From: Mycobacterium sp. IS-3022
GTDB lineage: Bacteria > Actinomycetota > Actinomycetes > Mycobacteriales > Mycobacteriaceae
Assembly: GCF_001500065.1 (NCBI RefSeq)
Contig: NZ_LQIN01000019.1
Coordinates: 1 to 52,742, forward strand
Length of the DNA: 52,742 nucleotides
Direction: 5' to 3'
Shown here piece after piece: positions 19,045-31,474 of the stretch. A model generated the notes under the pieces. It ran no database searches. It had not been told where the DNA came from and worked only from the letters and a program-made list of their open reading frames with translations. The position numbers and the translations under genes were made by a program. Position 1 is the stretch's first letter, and every line of letters begins with the position of its first letter.

Positions 19045-19854
19045 ATGACGATTCTTGTGACCGGAGCGACTGGAAACATCGGCCGCCTCGTTGTGGACGA
19101 ACTAATTCGTTTGGGCGGCAGTGACATTCCGGACATCCGCGCGCTGACCAAGAACCCCGCAAAGGGGAACCTGCCGGACGAGGTGGATGCGATCACGGGT
19201 TATCTCGGCGACCCGGACACGCTGCCCGCCGCGCTGGAGGGGGTGGAGCGGATGTATCTGGCACCGTTGCCGTCGACGTTGGACGTCACCCTCGACCTGG
19301 CCAAGAAGGCCGGTGTGCAGTACGTCGTCGCGCTGTCCGGCGGCGCGCACTGGCAGGAGCACACGGACACCATCGCCGCATCCGGTCTGGTGAGCACGCA
19401 GCTGGGGCCGGGCGAGTTCCTGGAGAACTTCGCCATGTGGTCCGAGCCGATCAAAGCCACCCGCACCGTGCGAGAGCCGTACCCGGAAGTGCTCGAGGCG
19501 CCGATTTCGATGTACGACATCGCAAGAGTGGCGGCCACGCTGCTGGTCAAACCGGAGCAGGTGCACTTCGGTCAGACGTACGAGCTAACCGGTCCAGAAG
19601 CGCTGACCCGCGCACAGATCGCCGAACAGATAGGGGTGGGCATCGGCGCCGAGGTGAGGTACGAGAAGTGCAGCTTGGACGAGGCGCGTGAGCAACTGCG
19701 GCCGTTAATGGGCGATGAGGTCGACTGGTATCTCGAACTGATGAAGGACGCCGAGCCGCAGCGGGCCAACCAGCTGGTAGGCGAACTCACCGGGACGCCC
19801 GCGGAGTCGGTCGCCCGGTGGGCAGCCCGCAACGCCGAGTTGTTCCGCTCCTGA
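19045..19854 (+). CDS. NmrA/SDR-a5-like NAD(P)-binding protein
   Basis: This 269-aa protein is an atypical short-chain dehydrogenase of the NmrA/QOR2 type. The dinucleotide loop is ILVTGATGNIGRLVVDELIRL, followed by VDAITGYLGDPDTLPAALEGVERMYL and VVALSGGA in place of the classical YxxxK. The C-terminal part has ELTGPEALTRAQIAEQIG, typical of NmrA-like proteins. Members sense or reduce small electrophiles using NAD(P)H. ATG 19045 is used; GTG 19036 is an in-frame alternative. It converges on metH with 13 bp between. Confidence 0.88.
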   Translation: MTILVTGATGNIGRLVVDELIRLGGSDIPDIRALTKNPAKGNLPDEVDAITGYLGDPDTLPAALEGVERMYLAPLPSTLDVTLDLAKKAGVQYVVALSGGAHWQEHTDTIAASGLVSTQLGPGEFLENFAMWSEPIKATRTVREPYPEVLEAPISMYDIARVAATLLVKPEQVHFGQTYELTGPEALTRAQIAEQIGVGIGAEVRYEKCSLDEAREQLRPLMGDEVDWYLELMKDAEPQRANQLVGELTGTPAESVARWAARNAELFRS

Positions 19855-19867
19855 ACCGACGTGAGGC

Positions 19868-23605
<3,738 letters not shown>

Positions 23606-23612
23606 GCGCGCT

Positions 23613-23629
23613 CCTTCCGTAATGGAAGG
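23613..23629 (-). promoter_or_regulatory. Hairpin sequestering the metH ribosome binding site
   Basis: On the metH strand the leader reads CCTTCC-ATTAC-GGAAGG, a perfect 6-bp stem with a 5-nt loop. The 3' arm GGAAGG together with the next AG is the Shine-Dalgarno of metH, 5 bp before the GTG. Folding would hide the ribosome binding site. This is directly visible; that it controls translation is inferred. I could not fit the surrounding leader to a cobalamin riboswitch. Confidence 0.55.
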
Positions 23630-23713
23630 CGTCCTTGAATCTGCCGAGCGTGGCGGATACCGGCGGAAACCCGGAACCGTTGCAACGCCTCTCGACCAGA
23701 AAAGTCTACGTCG

Positions 23714-23981
23714 TCACCCGATCGACGTCTGGACGCCCGCCTCGTCGCGGCGATCGAAACCGACCCGCCCGGCAATCGCGGCTCCGTTGAGCGGCAGCTC
23801 ACGGACCCTGTCGGCAATGTCGTCGTCACCAAGGCTAACCAGATTGCAGCCGTACGTATTTCGTCTCGATGAGATCGGCGGCCTGTACCTGTGCCTTCAG
23901 CGCGCGGTCGCCGACCATCCCCCTGGTCGACAGGGCCCCGAGCAAATCGGTGTCGCCCGCGCGATCATCAGCATCAGCCAC
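23714..23981 (-). pseudogene. Frameshifted gene remnant upstream of metH
   Basis: Two adjacent frames on the minus strand look coding. The first (23981 to 23835) starts GTG and runs VADADDRAGDTDLLGALSTR, GMVGDRALKAQVQAADLIET, then KYVRLQSG and a stop. The second frame continues YGCNLVSLGDDDIADRVREL, PLNGAAIAGRVGF, DRRDEAGVQTSIG and stops at 23714. Joining them near 23845-23855 gives a continuous protein of about 87 aa with strong GC bias at third positions on both sides. I do not recognise the family. It could be a decayed gene or a real gene with a sequence error. The rest of the 457-bp space between metH and the PAC2 gene shows nothing further that I can support. Confidence 0.4.
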
Positions 23982-24062
23982 GTATTCAGGGTAGTCGCCG
24001 GATCAAATCACCCCGTGTGGCGATGGCGCTCGAACCCGCCGCACAGGGCTTACGCTGGCGTT

Positions 24063-24986
24063 GTGACCTTGTCGGATGCGAGCGGCATGCCAGATGGTCT
24101 TCGCGCAAGCGGCTCATCTGAAAACCGCCCGGGCCTGCCCGAACTGAACGACGCGATCGTCGTCGCAGCCTTCGAAGGCTGGAACGACGCCGGTGATGCG
24201 GCCAGCGACGCTCTGGAGCACCTGGACGCCATCTGGGAGGCCGACACGATCGTCGAGATCGACGACGAGGCGTACTACGACTACCAGGTGAACCGGCCGG
24301 TGATCCGGCTGGTCGACGGGGTGACCCGCGAACTGGTGTGGCCGTCGATGCGGATTTCGCACTGCCGCCCGCCCGGTTCCGACCGCGACATCGTGTTGAT
24401 GCACGGCGTCGAGCCCAACATGCGCTGGCGCACCTTCTGCGCCGAGCTGTTGGCGATCGCCGACAAGCTCAACGTCGCGACCGTGGTGATCCTCGGCGCC
24501 CTGCTGGCCGACACGCCGCACACCCGCCCGGTGCCCGTGTCTGGGGCGGCCTACTCGTCGGACACCGCCAAGGTGTTCGGCCTGGAGGAGACGCGGTACG
24601 AAGGTCCGACCGGTATCGCCGGGGTGTTCCAGGATGCCTGCGTGCAGGCGGGTATCCCCGCCGTGACGTTCTGGGCCGCGGTGCCGCATTACGTCTCCCA
24701 GCCACCGAATCCCAAGGCGACGGTGGCGCTGCTGCGCCGTGTCGAGGATGTGCTCGACATCGAGGTGCCGCTGGCCGATCTGCCGTCGGCGGCCGAGGAG
24801 TGGGAGCAGGCGGTGTCGGAGATGACCGCCGAGGACGACGAGATCGCCGAGTACGTGCATTCACTGGAGGAACGTGGCGACGCCGAGGTCGACATGCACG
24901 AGGCGCTCGGCAAGATCGACGGCGACGCGCTGGCCGCGGAGTTCGAGCGCTACCTGCGTCGTCGAGGTCCCGGCTTCCGAGGTTAA
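24063..24986 (+). CDS. PAC2 family protein
   Basis: This 307-aa protein belongs to the PAC2 family, related to proteasome assembly chaperone 2. It has the opening DAIVVAAFEGWNDAGDAASDAL, the strand IVEIDDEAYYDYQVNRP, and a Rossmann-like core with IVLMHGVEPNMRWRTFCAELL and VVILGALLADTPHTRP, then VPHYVSQPPNPKATVALL. In M. tuberculosis the ortholog lies next to metH. Its role in bacteria is unproven. The start is GTG 24063; ATG 24087 is possible. The TAA at 24984-24986 overlaps the stop of the converging SDR gene. Confidence 0.88.
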   Translation: MTLSDASGMPDGLRASGSSENRPGLPELNDAIVVAAFEGWNDAGDAASDALEHLDAIWEADTIVEIDDEAYYDYQVNRPVIRLVDGVTRELVWPSMRISHCRPPGSDRDIVLMHGVEPNMRWRTFCAELLAIADKLNVATVVILGALLADTPHTRPVPVSGAAYSSDTAKVFGLEETRYEGPTGIAGVFQDACVQAGIPAVTFWAAVPHYVSQPPNPKATVALLRRVEDVLDIEVPLADLPSAAEEWEQAVSEMTAEDDEIAEYVHSLEERGDAEVDMHEALGKIDGDALAAEFERYLRRRGPGFRG

Positions 24987-25864
24987 CCCCGCTTTTCCAG
25001 CGCTTCGGTGCGTGCGCTCATCGAGCGGCCGAGCGCGGCCACTTCGGCATCCATTCGCGGGATCAGTTCCGGAACCGATCTCAGCGTCGTCGACTCGCCG
25101 ACCCGAGTCGACAGCACCGGCTTGAGCCACCGGAGCAGTCCGACCCACCCGGGACAGTTGATCTGGCGCTTGCGGCCTTCGATCCCCTTGAGGAAAGCCT
25201 CGCCGCACTTCTCCACCGAGCTGGTGGTCTTGAGCGGACCCGGCATTTTCTTGATCATCTCCCGCAGCGACGCCAGGTCGGCCTTGCTCTCACGTACCAG
25301 CGGGGTGTCGATCCACATCATGTGCGCCGAGCCGACTTCCACGCCGAGGTGCGCGACCTCCAGCCGCAACGCGTTGGCGAAGTGCTCGACGCCTGCCTTC
25401 GACAGGTTGTACGACGTGGCACCGGGCAGCGGCGCATACGCCGCGGCCGACGACACGACCAGCACGTAGCCGCGCCGCTCGACGATCGACGGCAGCGCGG
25501 CCTTCACGGTGTAAAACACCCCGAGCGCATTAACATCGAGGCACGTCTTGAACGCCGCCGGATCCATGTTGAGCACTGAGCCGTAGACGGCGATGCCCGC
25601 ATTCGCCATCACGATGTCGATGCCGCCGAACCGCTCCACGCCCTCGGCGACGGCGGATTCCATCGCGGCCAGATCGCGCACGTCGGCGACGACGGTCAGC
25701 ACGCCCTTGTTGCCGAGCTTGGCGGCGACCTGCGCCAGCCTGTCACCGTCGAGGTCGGTCAGCACGAGCTTGGCGCCCTTGTCGTGCAGGCGGCGCGCCA
25801 CCTCTTCGCCGATCCCGTTGGCGCCACCGGTGATCAGCGCGACTTTCCCGTTCACAGAACCCAT
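24983..25864 (-). CDS. Short-chain dehydrogenase/reductase
   Basis: This 293-aa classical SDR has the cofactor loop VALITGGANGIGEEVARRL, the NAG motif VMANAGIAVYG, the catalytic Ser in VVSSAAAYAPLPG and the YNLSK catalytic pair. The length and C-terminal extension (KRQINCPGWVGLLRWLKPVL) match the oxidoreductase that precedes mshC in M. tuberculosis (Rv2129c). The Asp in DLDGDRL after the second strand suggests NAD(H) preference. The substrate is unknown. ATG 25864 is 50 bp after the mshC stop on the same strand. Confidence 0.92.
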   Translation of the reverse strand: MGSVNGKVALITGGANGIGEEVARRLHDKGAKLVLTDLDGDRLAQVAAKLGNKGVLTVVADVRDLAAMESAVAEGVERFGGIDIVMANAGIAVYGSVLNMDPAAFKTCLDVNALGVFYTVKAALPSIVERRGYVLVVSSAAAYAPLPGATSYNLSKAGVEHFANALRLEVAHLGVEVGSAHMMWIDTPLVRESKADLASLREMIKKMPGPLKTTSSVEKCGEAFLKGIEGRKRQINCPGWVGLLRWLKPVLSTRVGESTTLRSVPELIPRMDAEVAALGRSMSARTEALEKRG

Positions 25865-25914
25865 GGCCGTCAACGTACCCGGGTCGGCGCCGCGGCGGGC
25901 GGGGTCTCGCGGTT

Positions 25915-27153
25915 CTACAGCCGGATACCCAGCAGCGCGTCGACGGCGGTGGCCACCGTGCGGCCCGCATGGGGATCGTGGCCGCCGTAAGTCAGCGCGT
26001 CGGTGCTCCAACCATCCAGAGCCGCAAGCGCTTTCGGGGTGTCGAGGTCGTCGGCGAGATAACGGCGCACCCGGCTCACGACGTCGGTCGCGTCCGGCGC
26101 GGCGGGCAGCGCCACCGCGGTGCGCCAGCGGTCCAGCCGCTCGACGGCCTCGGCGAGCACCGCGTCGCTCCAGTATCTGTCGGAGCGGTAGTGACCGGCG
26201 AACAGCCCCAACCGGATCGCCGAAGGGTCGACGCCGTCGGCGCGCAGCCGCGACACCAGCACCAGGTTCCCCCGGCTCTTGCTCATCTTGTGGCCGTTCC
26301 AGCCGATCATTCCGGCATGCACGTAGTGACGCGCGAATCTCCGCTCGCCGGTGAGGGATTCGGCGTGAGCGGCCGAGAACTCGTGGTGCGGGAAGACCAG
26401 GTCGCTGCCGCCGCCCTGGATGTCGAGGCCGGTGCCGATCCGGCTCAGCGCGATCGCTGCGCACTCCACGTGCCAACCGGGGCGGCCAGGCCCGAAGGGC
26501 GATGGCCAACTCGGCTCCCCCGGCCGTTGCGCCCGCCACAGCAGCGCGTCGAGTTCGTCGCCCTTTCCGGGACGGTCGGGGTCGCCCCCGCGTTCGGCGA
26601 ACAGCCGCCGCATGGTGTCGCGGTCGTAGCCGGACTCGTAACCGAACTGGGCGGTGGCGTCGGCGCGGAAGTAGACGTCGGGGTACTCGGCATCCTCGAC
26701 GACGTAGGCCGCACCCGAGGCCAGCAGCTTCTCGACGACCTCGATGACCTCGGCGATGGCATCGGTGGCCGCGACGTAGTCGTGCGGGGGCAGCACCCGC
26801 AGCGCGGCCATGTCCTCGCGGAACAGGTCGGTCTCCCGGTCGGCGAGCTCACGCCAATCGACCCCGTCGCGCTGCGCGCGCTCGAACAGCGGATCGTCGA
26901 CGTCGGTGATGTTCTGCACGTAGTGCACCCGGTGGCCGGCGTCGAGCCACATGCGGTGCACGAGGTCGAACGCAAGATAGGTGGCGGCGTGGCCGAGGTG
27001 GGTGGCGTCGTACGGCGTGATACCGCACACGTACATGGTGGCCGTGTCGCCGGCGCTGACGGGGCGCACCTGCCGGTCGGCGCTGTCATAAAGGCGTAGC
27101 TGCGGACCGCGACCCGGCAACGCCGGGACGACGGGTGCCGGCCACGAGTTCAT
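25915..27153 (-). CDS. mshC: L-cysteine:1D-myo-inositol 2-amino-2-deoxy-alpha-D-glucopyranoside ligase MshC
   Basis: MshC joins cysteine to GlcN-Ins with ATP, the penultimate step of mycothiol synthesis. The 412-aa protein is a cysteinyl-tRNA synthetase paralog without the anticodon domain. It has [20 protein letters not shown] with the zinc Cys and HIGH-like site, [18 protein letters not shown], and the KMSKS loop HKMSKSRGN. The start ATG 27153 gives [20 protein letters not shown], the family N-terminus. cysQ lies 58 bp upstream on the same strand. Confidence 0.97.
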   Translation of the reverse strand: MNSWPAPVVPALPGRGPQLRLYDSADRQVRPVSAGDTATMYVCGITPYDATHLGHAATYLAFDLVHRMWLDAGHRVHYVQNITDVDDPLFERAQRDGVDWRELADRETDLFREDMAALRVLPPHDYVAATDAIAEVIEVVEKLLASGAAYVVEDAEYPDVYFRADATAQFGYESGYDRDTMRRLFAERGGDPDRPGKGDELDALLWRAQRPGEPSWPSPFGPGRPGWHVECAAIALSRIGTGLDIQGGGSDLVFPHHEFSAAHAESLTGERRFARHYVHAGMIGWNGHKMSKSRGNLVLVSRLRADGVDPSAIRLGLFAGHYRSDRYWSDAVLAEAVERLDRWRTAVALPAAPDATDVVSRVRRYLADDLDTPKALAALDGWSTDALTYGGHDPHAGRTVATAVDALLGIRL

Positions 27154-27211
27154 AGCCTCGACTCTAAGCATCGCCGTGATCGACAAGGGCGGCGCCTGTT
27201 TCATTCCCGGT

Positions 27212-27991
27212 TCAATCCCTCCAGCGGCTCCGATACGCCGAGAGGATGCCCTCGAGCAGCGGTTCGCTCAGTTCCGGCCGACACATCAGCAGGTCGGGCA
27301 GGTAGGGGTCGCGGCGGTTGTAGATCAGCTCGGAGCCGTCCAGCCGCGACGCATGCAGGCCGGCCGCCTGCACCACCCCGGCCGGGGCCGCCGAATCCCA
27401 CTCCCACTGGCCGCCGGCGTGCAGGTAGGCATCGACGTCGCCGCGCACCACGGCCATCGCCTTGGCTCCCGCGGAGCCGATCCGCACCAGCTGGATGTCC
27501 ATCCGTTCACGCAACCACCACAGCACCGGTGGCGGCCGGTTGGCGCTCGCCGTGATCAGGATCGGGCCCTCGTCGCGTGGTGGCGGCGGTTTCACGGTGT
27601 CGGTCCGGTAGACCTCGTTGCGCGCAGGCAGCGCGACGGCCGCGTCGGTGATGCGGCCGTTGGGGCTGCCGTCGCGTTGCCAGAGCGCGATGTGCACCGC
27701 CCAGTCCGTGCGGCCCGGCAGGGAGAATTCCCAGGTGCCGTCGACGGGGTCGACGATCCAGACCCGGTCGGCGTGCACCCGCGACACGTCGTCGACGGCC
27801 TCCTCGGAGAGCACCGCATCGTCGGGCCGCCGCTCGCGCAGCCGCTGCAGGATCAGCTTGTTGGCCCGCATGTCGCCGGCGTCGCCGAGGTCGTACGGGT
27901 CGTAGAAACCCAGTTCTTCGCGCACCTGCAGCAGCAGTTCGCCTGCCTCAAAGGCCACCTCGGCGGCCAGCGCCGCATCGGTCTGGGTCAT
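27212..27991 (-). CDS. cysQ: 3'-phosphoadenosine 5'-phosphate phosphatase CysQ
   Basis: CysQ is a magnesium-dependent, lithium-sensitive phosphatase that recycles PAP (and acts on inositol phosphates in mycobacteria). The 259-aa protein has the metal sites of the FIG/inositol monophosphatase superfamily: EEAVDD near residue 70, [13 protein letters not shown] near 88, and [20 protein letters not shown] near 205. It lies in one direction with mshC downstream and the SCO1664-type gene upstream (3 bp away), linking sulfur and thiol metabolism. Confidence 0.93.
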   Translation of the reverse strand: MTQTDAALAAEVAFEAGELLLQVREELGFYDPYDLGDAGDMRANKLILQRLRERRPDDAVLSEEAVDDVSRVHADRVWIVDPVDGTWEFSLPGRTDWAVHIALWQRDGSPNGRITDAAVALPARNEVYRTDTVKPPPPRDEGPILITASANRPPPVLWWLRERMDIQLVRIGSAGAKAMAVVRGDVDAYLHAGGQWEWDSAAPAGVVQAAGLHASRLDGSELIYNRRDPYLPDLLMCRPELSEPLLEGILSAYRSRWRD

Positions 27992-27994
27992 CGA

Positions 27995-28828
27995 TCAGAA
28001 CGCCGGCCACGGGATGGGGCGGTGCCGGTCGGGTGTCGGCATCACCGGATCGTCAAGTAGCGCAATGGTTCTCGCGAGCAGTGCGGCGACCTCGCGTTCA
28101 GTGATGTGAACGCACAGCTGGTCGGCGAGCCCGTCGCGCAGTTGATCGCGCAGCGCGGCCACCGACTCCAGCGTCTGGTCGTCAACGGGTTTACCGGCCC
28201 AGCCCCACAACACGGTGCGCAGTTTGTCCTCGACGTGCAGCGTGACCCCGTGGTCAACGCCGTACACGCGCCCGTCCACCCCGCACAGGATGTGGCCGCC
28301 CTTGCGGTCGGCGTTGTTGACCAGCACGTCGAACACCGCCATCCGGCGCAACCGGTCGTCGTCGGCGTGGACCAGCACGACCTCGTCGCCTGCGTAGTCG
28401 TAGGCCTGCAGGATGGGCAGGAACCCCGGCGGGATCCGGCCGGCGGGCAGCAGATCGATCAGGTCGGGCCCCGACGGCTTTTCGGCTTCGATCTCGTCGC
28501 CGGGCTGGTCCACCCACAACTGCACCATGCCATCGCCGGCGGGACCGGGCCGAATGATTGTGTGGGGCACAAGGTTCCAACCGAGCGCCGCCGACACCAG
28601 AAATGCGCCGCGTTCCCGGCCGGCCAGCGTGCCGTCGGGGAAATCCCACAGCGGCGCCTCGCCGGCGATCGGCTTGTAGACGCAATGTACTTGTTGCTCA
28701 CCGAGGTTCGCTTCGCACAGAAACGTCGCGTTGCTTGCCGAGCGGATGCGTCCGATGACGGTGAGCTCGCCGCGCTGCAGGACGTCTTCGCGAGCGGCGT
28801 CGGCCGCGGGGTCAGATGTCGACGTCAT
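27995..28828 (-). CDS. SCO1664-family (PI3/4-kinase-like) protein
   Basis: This 277-aa protein belongs to the actinobacterial SCO1664 family, which looks like a reduced phosphatidylinositol 3/4-kinase or HipA-like fold. The N-terminal sheet has NATFLCEANLGEQQVHCVYKP with the putative ATP-contact Lys, then ERGAFLVSAALGW. The catalytic-loop-like stretch is FDVLVNNADRKGGHILCGVDGR, followed by YGVDHGVTLH, a DFG-like metal site. Kinase activity is inferred. The ATG 28828 overlaps the DUF3090 gene by 17 bp, so the two are translated together. Confidence 0.85.
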   Translation of the reverse strand: MTSTSDPAADAAREDVLQRGELTVIGRIRSASNATFLCEANLGEQQVHCVYKPIAGEAPLWDFPDGTLAGRERGAFLVSAALGWNLVPHTIIRPGPAGDGMVQLWVDQPGDEIEAEKPSGPDLIDLLPAGRIPPGFLPILQAYDYAGDEVVLVHADDDRLRRMAVFDVLVNNADRKGGHILCGVDGRVYGVDHGVTLHVEDKLRTVLWGWAGKPVDDQTLESVAALRDQLRDGLADQLCVHITEREVAALLARTIALLDDPVMPTPDRHRPIPWPAF

Positions 28829-29399
28829 CGTCGGACTCGGCGAAGGCGCCGCGCCGGTAGCCGTTGGTGCGCACGCAGATGTGACCGTCGGGGTCCAGCG
28901 GCTCGTCACACAACGGGCAGGGCGGTCGGCCTGCCGAGATGACCCGGTTGGAGCGCGTCGCGAACTCGCGTGCGGATTCGGGCGTGAGAAAGACGCGCAC
29001 CGCGTCGGGCCCTTCCTCCGCGTCGTCGAGCACCACCGATGCGTCGAACTCGGTTTCCGACACCGCGAGCAACTCGACGACGACGGTCTGCGCCTCGGAG
29101 TCCCAGCCCAGTCCCATCGTCCCCACCCGGAACTCCGCGTCGACCGGGGTGATCAACGGGCTCAGGTCCTCGATCTCACCGGTGTCCGGCGGGATCGGGG
29201 TGCCGAACCGGCGGTTGATCTCGAGCAGCAGCGCGGCAATCCGCTCGGCGAGCACGGCAACCTGCTGCTTCTCCAGCACCACCGACACCACTCGCTTGTC
29301 GTGAACGGCCTGCAGGTAGAAGGTGCGGTTGCCGGGCTGGCCAACTGTCCCGGCCACGAAGCGGTCGGGTGTGCGGAAGACGTGAATTGCGCGGGCCAT
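28812..29399 (-). CDS. DUF3090 family protein
   Basis: This 195-aa protein matches the actinobacterial DUF3090 family, of unknown function. It starts ARAIHVFRTPDRFVAGTVGQ and has QVAVLAERIAALLLEINRRFG and FRVGTMGLGWDSEAQTVVVE. The C-terminus carries four metal-ligand-like residues (CPLCDEPLDPDGHICVRTNG), resembling a small zinc ribbon. ATG 29399 with GGAAAG upstream is preferred over the TTG at 29411. It is always found with the SCO1664-type gene and a histidine phosphatase in actinobacteria, as here. Confidence 0.88.
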   Translation of the reverse strand: MARAIHVFRTPDRFVAGTVGQPGNRTFYLQAVHDKRVVSVVLEKQQVAVLAERIAALLLEINRRFGTPIPPDTGEIEDLSPLITPVDAEFRVGTMGLGWDSEAQTVVVELLAVSETEFDASVVLDDAEEGPDAVRVFLTPESAREFATRSNRVISAGRPPCPLCDEPLDPDGHICVRTNGYRRGAFAESDDDVDI

Positions 29400-29445
29400 G
29401 GCACTTTCCAAAATACCGGTTAGGGCTTGTCAGCCGTAATCGCGA

Positions 29446-30162
29446 CTAGCCGGTCGACCCACCCACCACGGCATCCTCCGGCGGCACCTCCCCCTCTCCG
29501 GAGTCGGCCCGGCCGTCGGACTCGGCCGGTTTGGGACGCAGCCCGGCCGTCAGTTGGTCACCGGTGTGGTTGACGTGGATCACGAACGGTCGCACCGCCG
29601 TGTACCGGATCACGCTCATCGACCCCGGGTCGGCGGTGATTCGCTGGAAGCTGTCGAGATGGGTGCCGAGCGCATCGGCGACGACCGCTTTGATCACATC
29701 GCCGTGGGTGCAGGCCAGCCACAGCACGTCGCCCTCGTGTTCCTCCGCCAGCCGACGGTCGTGCTCGCGAACCGCGGCGACTGCGCGGGCCTGCACGTGC
29801 GCAAGGCCCTCGCCGTCCGGAAAGACGGCAGCGCTCGGCTGATGTTGAACCACCGTCCACAACGGCTCCTTGACCAGATCGGCGATCTTGCGGCCGGTCC
29901 AGGCCCCGTAGTCGACCTCGGCGATGCGGTCGTCGACGATCGGTGTCAGGCCCAGCGCGGCGGCCAGCGGTTCCACGGTTCGTTCGCACCGCAGCAGCGG
30001 CGAGCGCACGATCGCCCGGATCGGCAGCGATCCGACCCTGGCCACCACCGCCTGCGCCTGTTCACGCCCCTTGTCGTCGAGGTCGACGCCCTCGGAGCGG
30101 CCCGCCAGCGTGTGCGCGGTGTTCGAGGTCGAGCGGCCGTGCCGCAACAGGATCACCGTCAT
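29446..30162 (-). CDS. Histidine phosphatase (MSMEG_4193-type, phosphoglycerate mutase-like)
   Basis: This 238-aa protein is a branch-1 histidine phosphatase. The catalytic His lies in [12 protein letters not shown], a second-strand motif is [13 protein letters not shown], and the second His is in [20 protein letters not shown]. The C-terminal tail is low-complexity and acidic. It belongs to the phosphatase subfamily that travels with DUF3090 and SCO1664 genes. The ATG at 30162 overlaps the uppP stop (ATGA), so it is coupled to that gene. The substrate is unknown. Confidence 0.9.
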   Translation of the reverse strand: MTVILLRHGRSTSNTAHTLAGRSEGVDLDDKGREQAQAVVARVGSLPIRAIVRSPLLRCERTVEPLAAALGLTPIVDDRIAEVDYGAWTGRKIADLVKEPLWTVVQHQPSAAVFPDGEGLAHVQARAVAAVREHDRRLAEEHEGDVLWLACTHGDVIKAVVADALGTHLDSFQRITADPGSMSVIRYTAVRPFVIHVNHTGDQLTAGLRPKPAESDGRADSGEGEVPPEDAVVGGSTG

Positions 30163-30989
30163 GTCGCGGCCACCACTCCGGTGCCCAACAGGGCCAGCAC
30201 AACCGCGCCCAGCGCCACGCGGTAACCGACGAACCAGTACATGCTGTGCCGGACCAGGAACCGCAGGAACCACGCCACCGCCGCGAATCCGACGACGAAC
30301 GCGATCACAGTCGCCACCAGCAACTGCGGCCCGCTGGCGCTCATCCCCTCACCGACGGGATGGAAGGCGTCGGGCAAGGAGAACAGCCCCGAGGCGAACA
30401 CCGCCGGGATCGCGAGCAGGAAGCCGAAACGGGCGGCGAGTTCGCGGTTGAGGCCCAGGAAAAGGCCCGCGCTGATCGTCGCGCCCGAGCGGGACACCCC
30501 GGGCAGCAGCGCGAGGCACTGCGCGAGGCCGACGATGATGCCGTCCTTCCATGTCAGCTGCTCGACGTTGCGGGTCTGCCTGCCGAAGTACTCGGCGGCG
30601 GCGATGACGGCCGAGAACACGATCAACGCGATCGCGATCGCCCAGAGATTGCGTGCGCCCGTGCGAATTTCGTCTTTGAACAACAGCCCGAACACCCCGA
30701 TCGGGATGGTGCCGATGATCACGTACCAACCGAGCCGGTAGTCCGCGGTGCGCTGGGTGGCCACGAAGAGTCCGTGGACCCAGGCCTTGATGATGCGGCC
30801 GATGTCTCTGGCGAAGTACAGCAGCACCGCGAACTCGGTGCCGAGCTGGGTCACCGCGGTGAACGACGCGCCCGCGTCGTCGGCGAAGAACACGCGCGAG
30901 GCGATCGCGAGATGCGCCGAGGACGAGACGGGCAGGAATTCGGTCAGGCCCTGCAGTACCGCGAGAACGACCACCTGCACCCACGACAT
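30159..30989 (-). CDS. uppP: Undecaprenyl-diphosphatase UppP (BacA)
   Basis: UppP removes a phosphate from undecaprenyl (decaprenyl in mycobacteria) diphosphate so the lipid carrier can be reused for cell wall synthesis. The 276-aa polytopic protein has the catalytic [19 protein letters not shown] motif in the first segment and the second conserved region [23 protein letters not shown] 30989 gives the mycobacterial length exactly; GTG 31007 is a longer alternative. Its stop overlaps the histidine phosphatase start. Confidence 0.96.
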   Translation of the reverse strand: MSWVQVVVLAVLQGLTEFLPVSSSAHLAIASRVFFADDAGASFTAVTQLGTEFAVLLYFARDIGRIIKAWVHGLFVATQRTADYRLGWYVIIGTIPIGVFGLLFKDEIRTGARNLWAIAIALIVFSAVIAAAEYFGRQTRNVEQLTWKDGIIVGLAQCLALLPGVSRSGATISAGLFLGLNRELAARFGFLLAIPAVFASGLFSLPDAFHPVGEGMSASGPQLLVATVIAFVVGFAAVAWFLRFLVRHSMYWFVGYRVALGAVVLALLGTGVVAAT

Positions 30990-31033
30990 CGCCGGCACGT
31001 CCGTCACGACGACGACCGTACCGTGGGCGGCTG

Positions 31034-31345
31034 TTAGCGACCGGCCCGCGCCACCGGCTGGGCCTCGGCCACCGCATCCCGCACCGCGGCACCCACGCTG
31101 CGCTGGTCGGTGAGGTCGATGTCGGTCAGCTTGCGGGTCGACGTCGCCACCACGTCCTCTGCGCCTGGGACCGGCCCGGCCAGCCGGGGACGATAGACCT
31201 CCACGACGAGAGTCTGGCGCTCGACGTGGAACGAGAAGCTGCGGCCGTCGCCGAGCTGGCCAAATCCGCTGGCGTGTACACCAGTGGTGATGTCCTCGAT
31301 AGCAAACTCTTGGGCGCCCATTTCACGGTCTGCGGCGAGCGTCAT
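31034..31345 (-). CDS. Conserved hypothetical protein (Rv2137c-like)
   Basis: This 103-aa protein starts [20 protein letters not shown] and has a beta-rich middle ([20 protein letters not shown]) and an acidic-basic tail. I recognise no motif. Its position 44 bp upstream of uppP on the same strand matches a conserved gene of M. tuberculosis. The ATG at 31345 was preferred because residues upstream in the frame look non-coding. Confidence 0.75.
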   Translation of the reverse strand: MTLAADREMGAQEFAIEDITTGVHASGFGQLGDGRSFSFHVERQTLVVEVYRPRLAGPVPGAEDVVATSTRKLTDIDLTDQRSVGAAVRDAVAEAQPVARAGR

Positions 31346-31474
31346 GATCGCACCATACCTCCGACCCGCCCGCCGCTTGGGAGGGCACGGCGAGCGGCTG
31401 GAAACTCCTGGCAAGCCGGCTGCCTAGACTGGCCATTCAGTCGATATCCCGTACCCACGACCGAGAGCTACCCC

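Noticed and set aside
23606..24062. Cobalamin or SAM riboswitch upstream of metH
   Set aside because: I looked for a B12-box-like or SAM-IV-like core and could not place one. A covariance-model search would settle it; a significant hit would overturn this.
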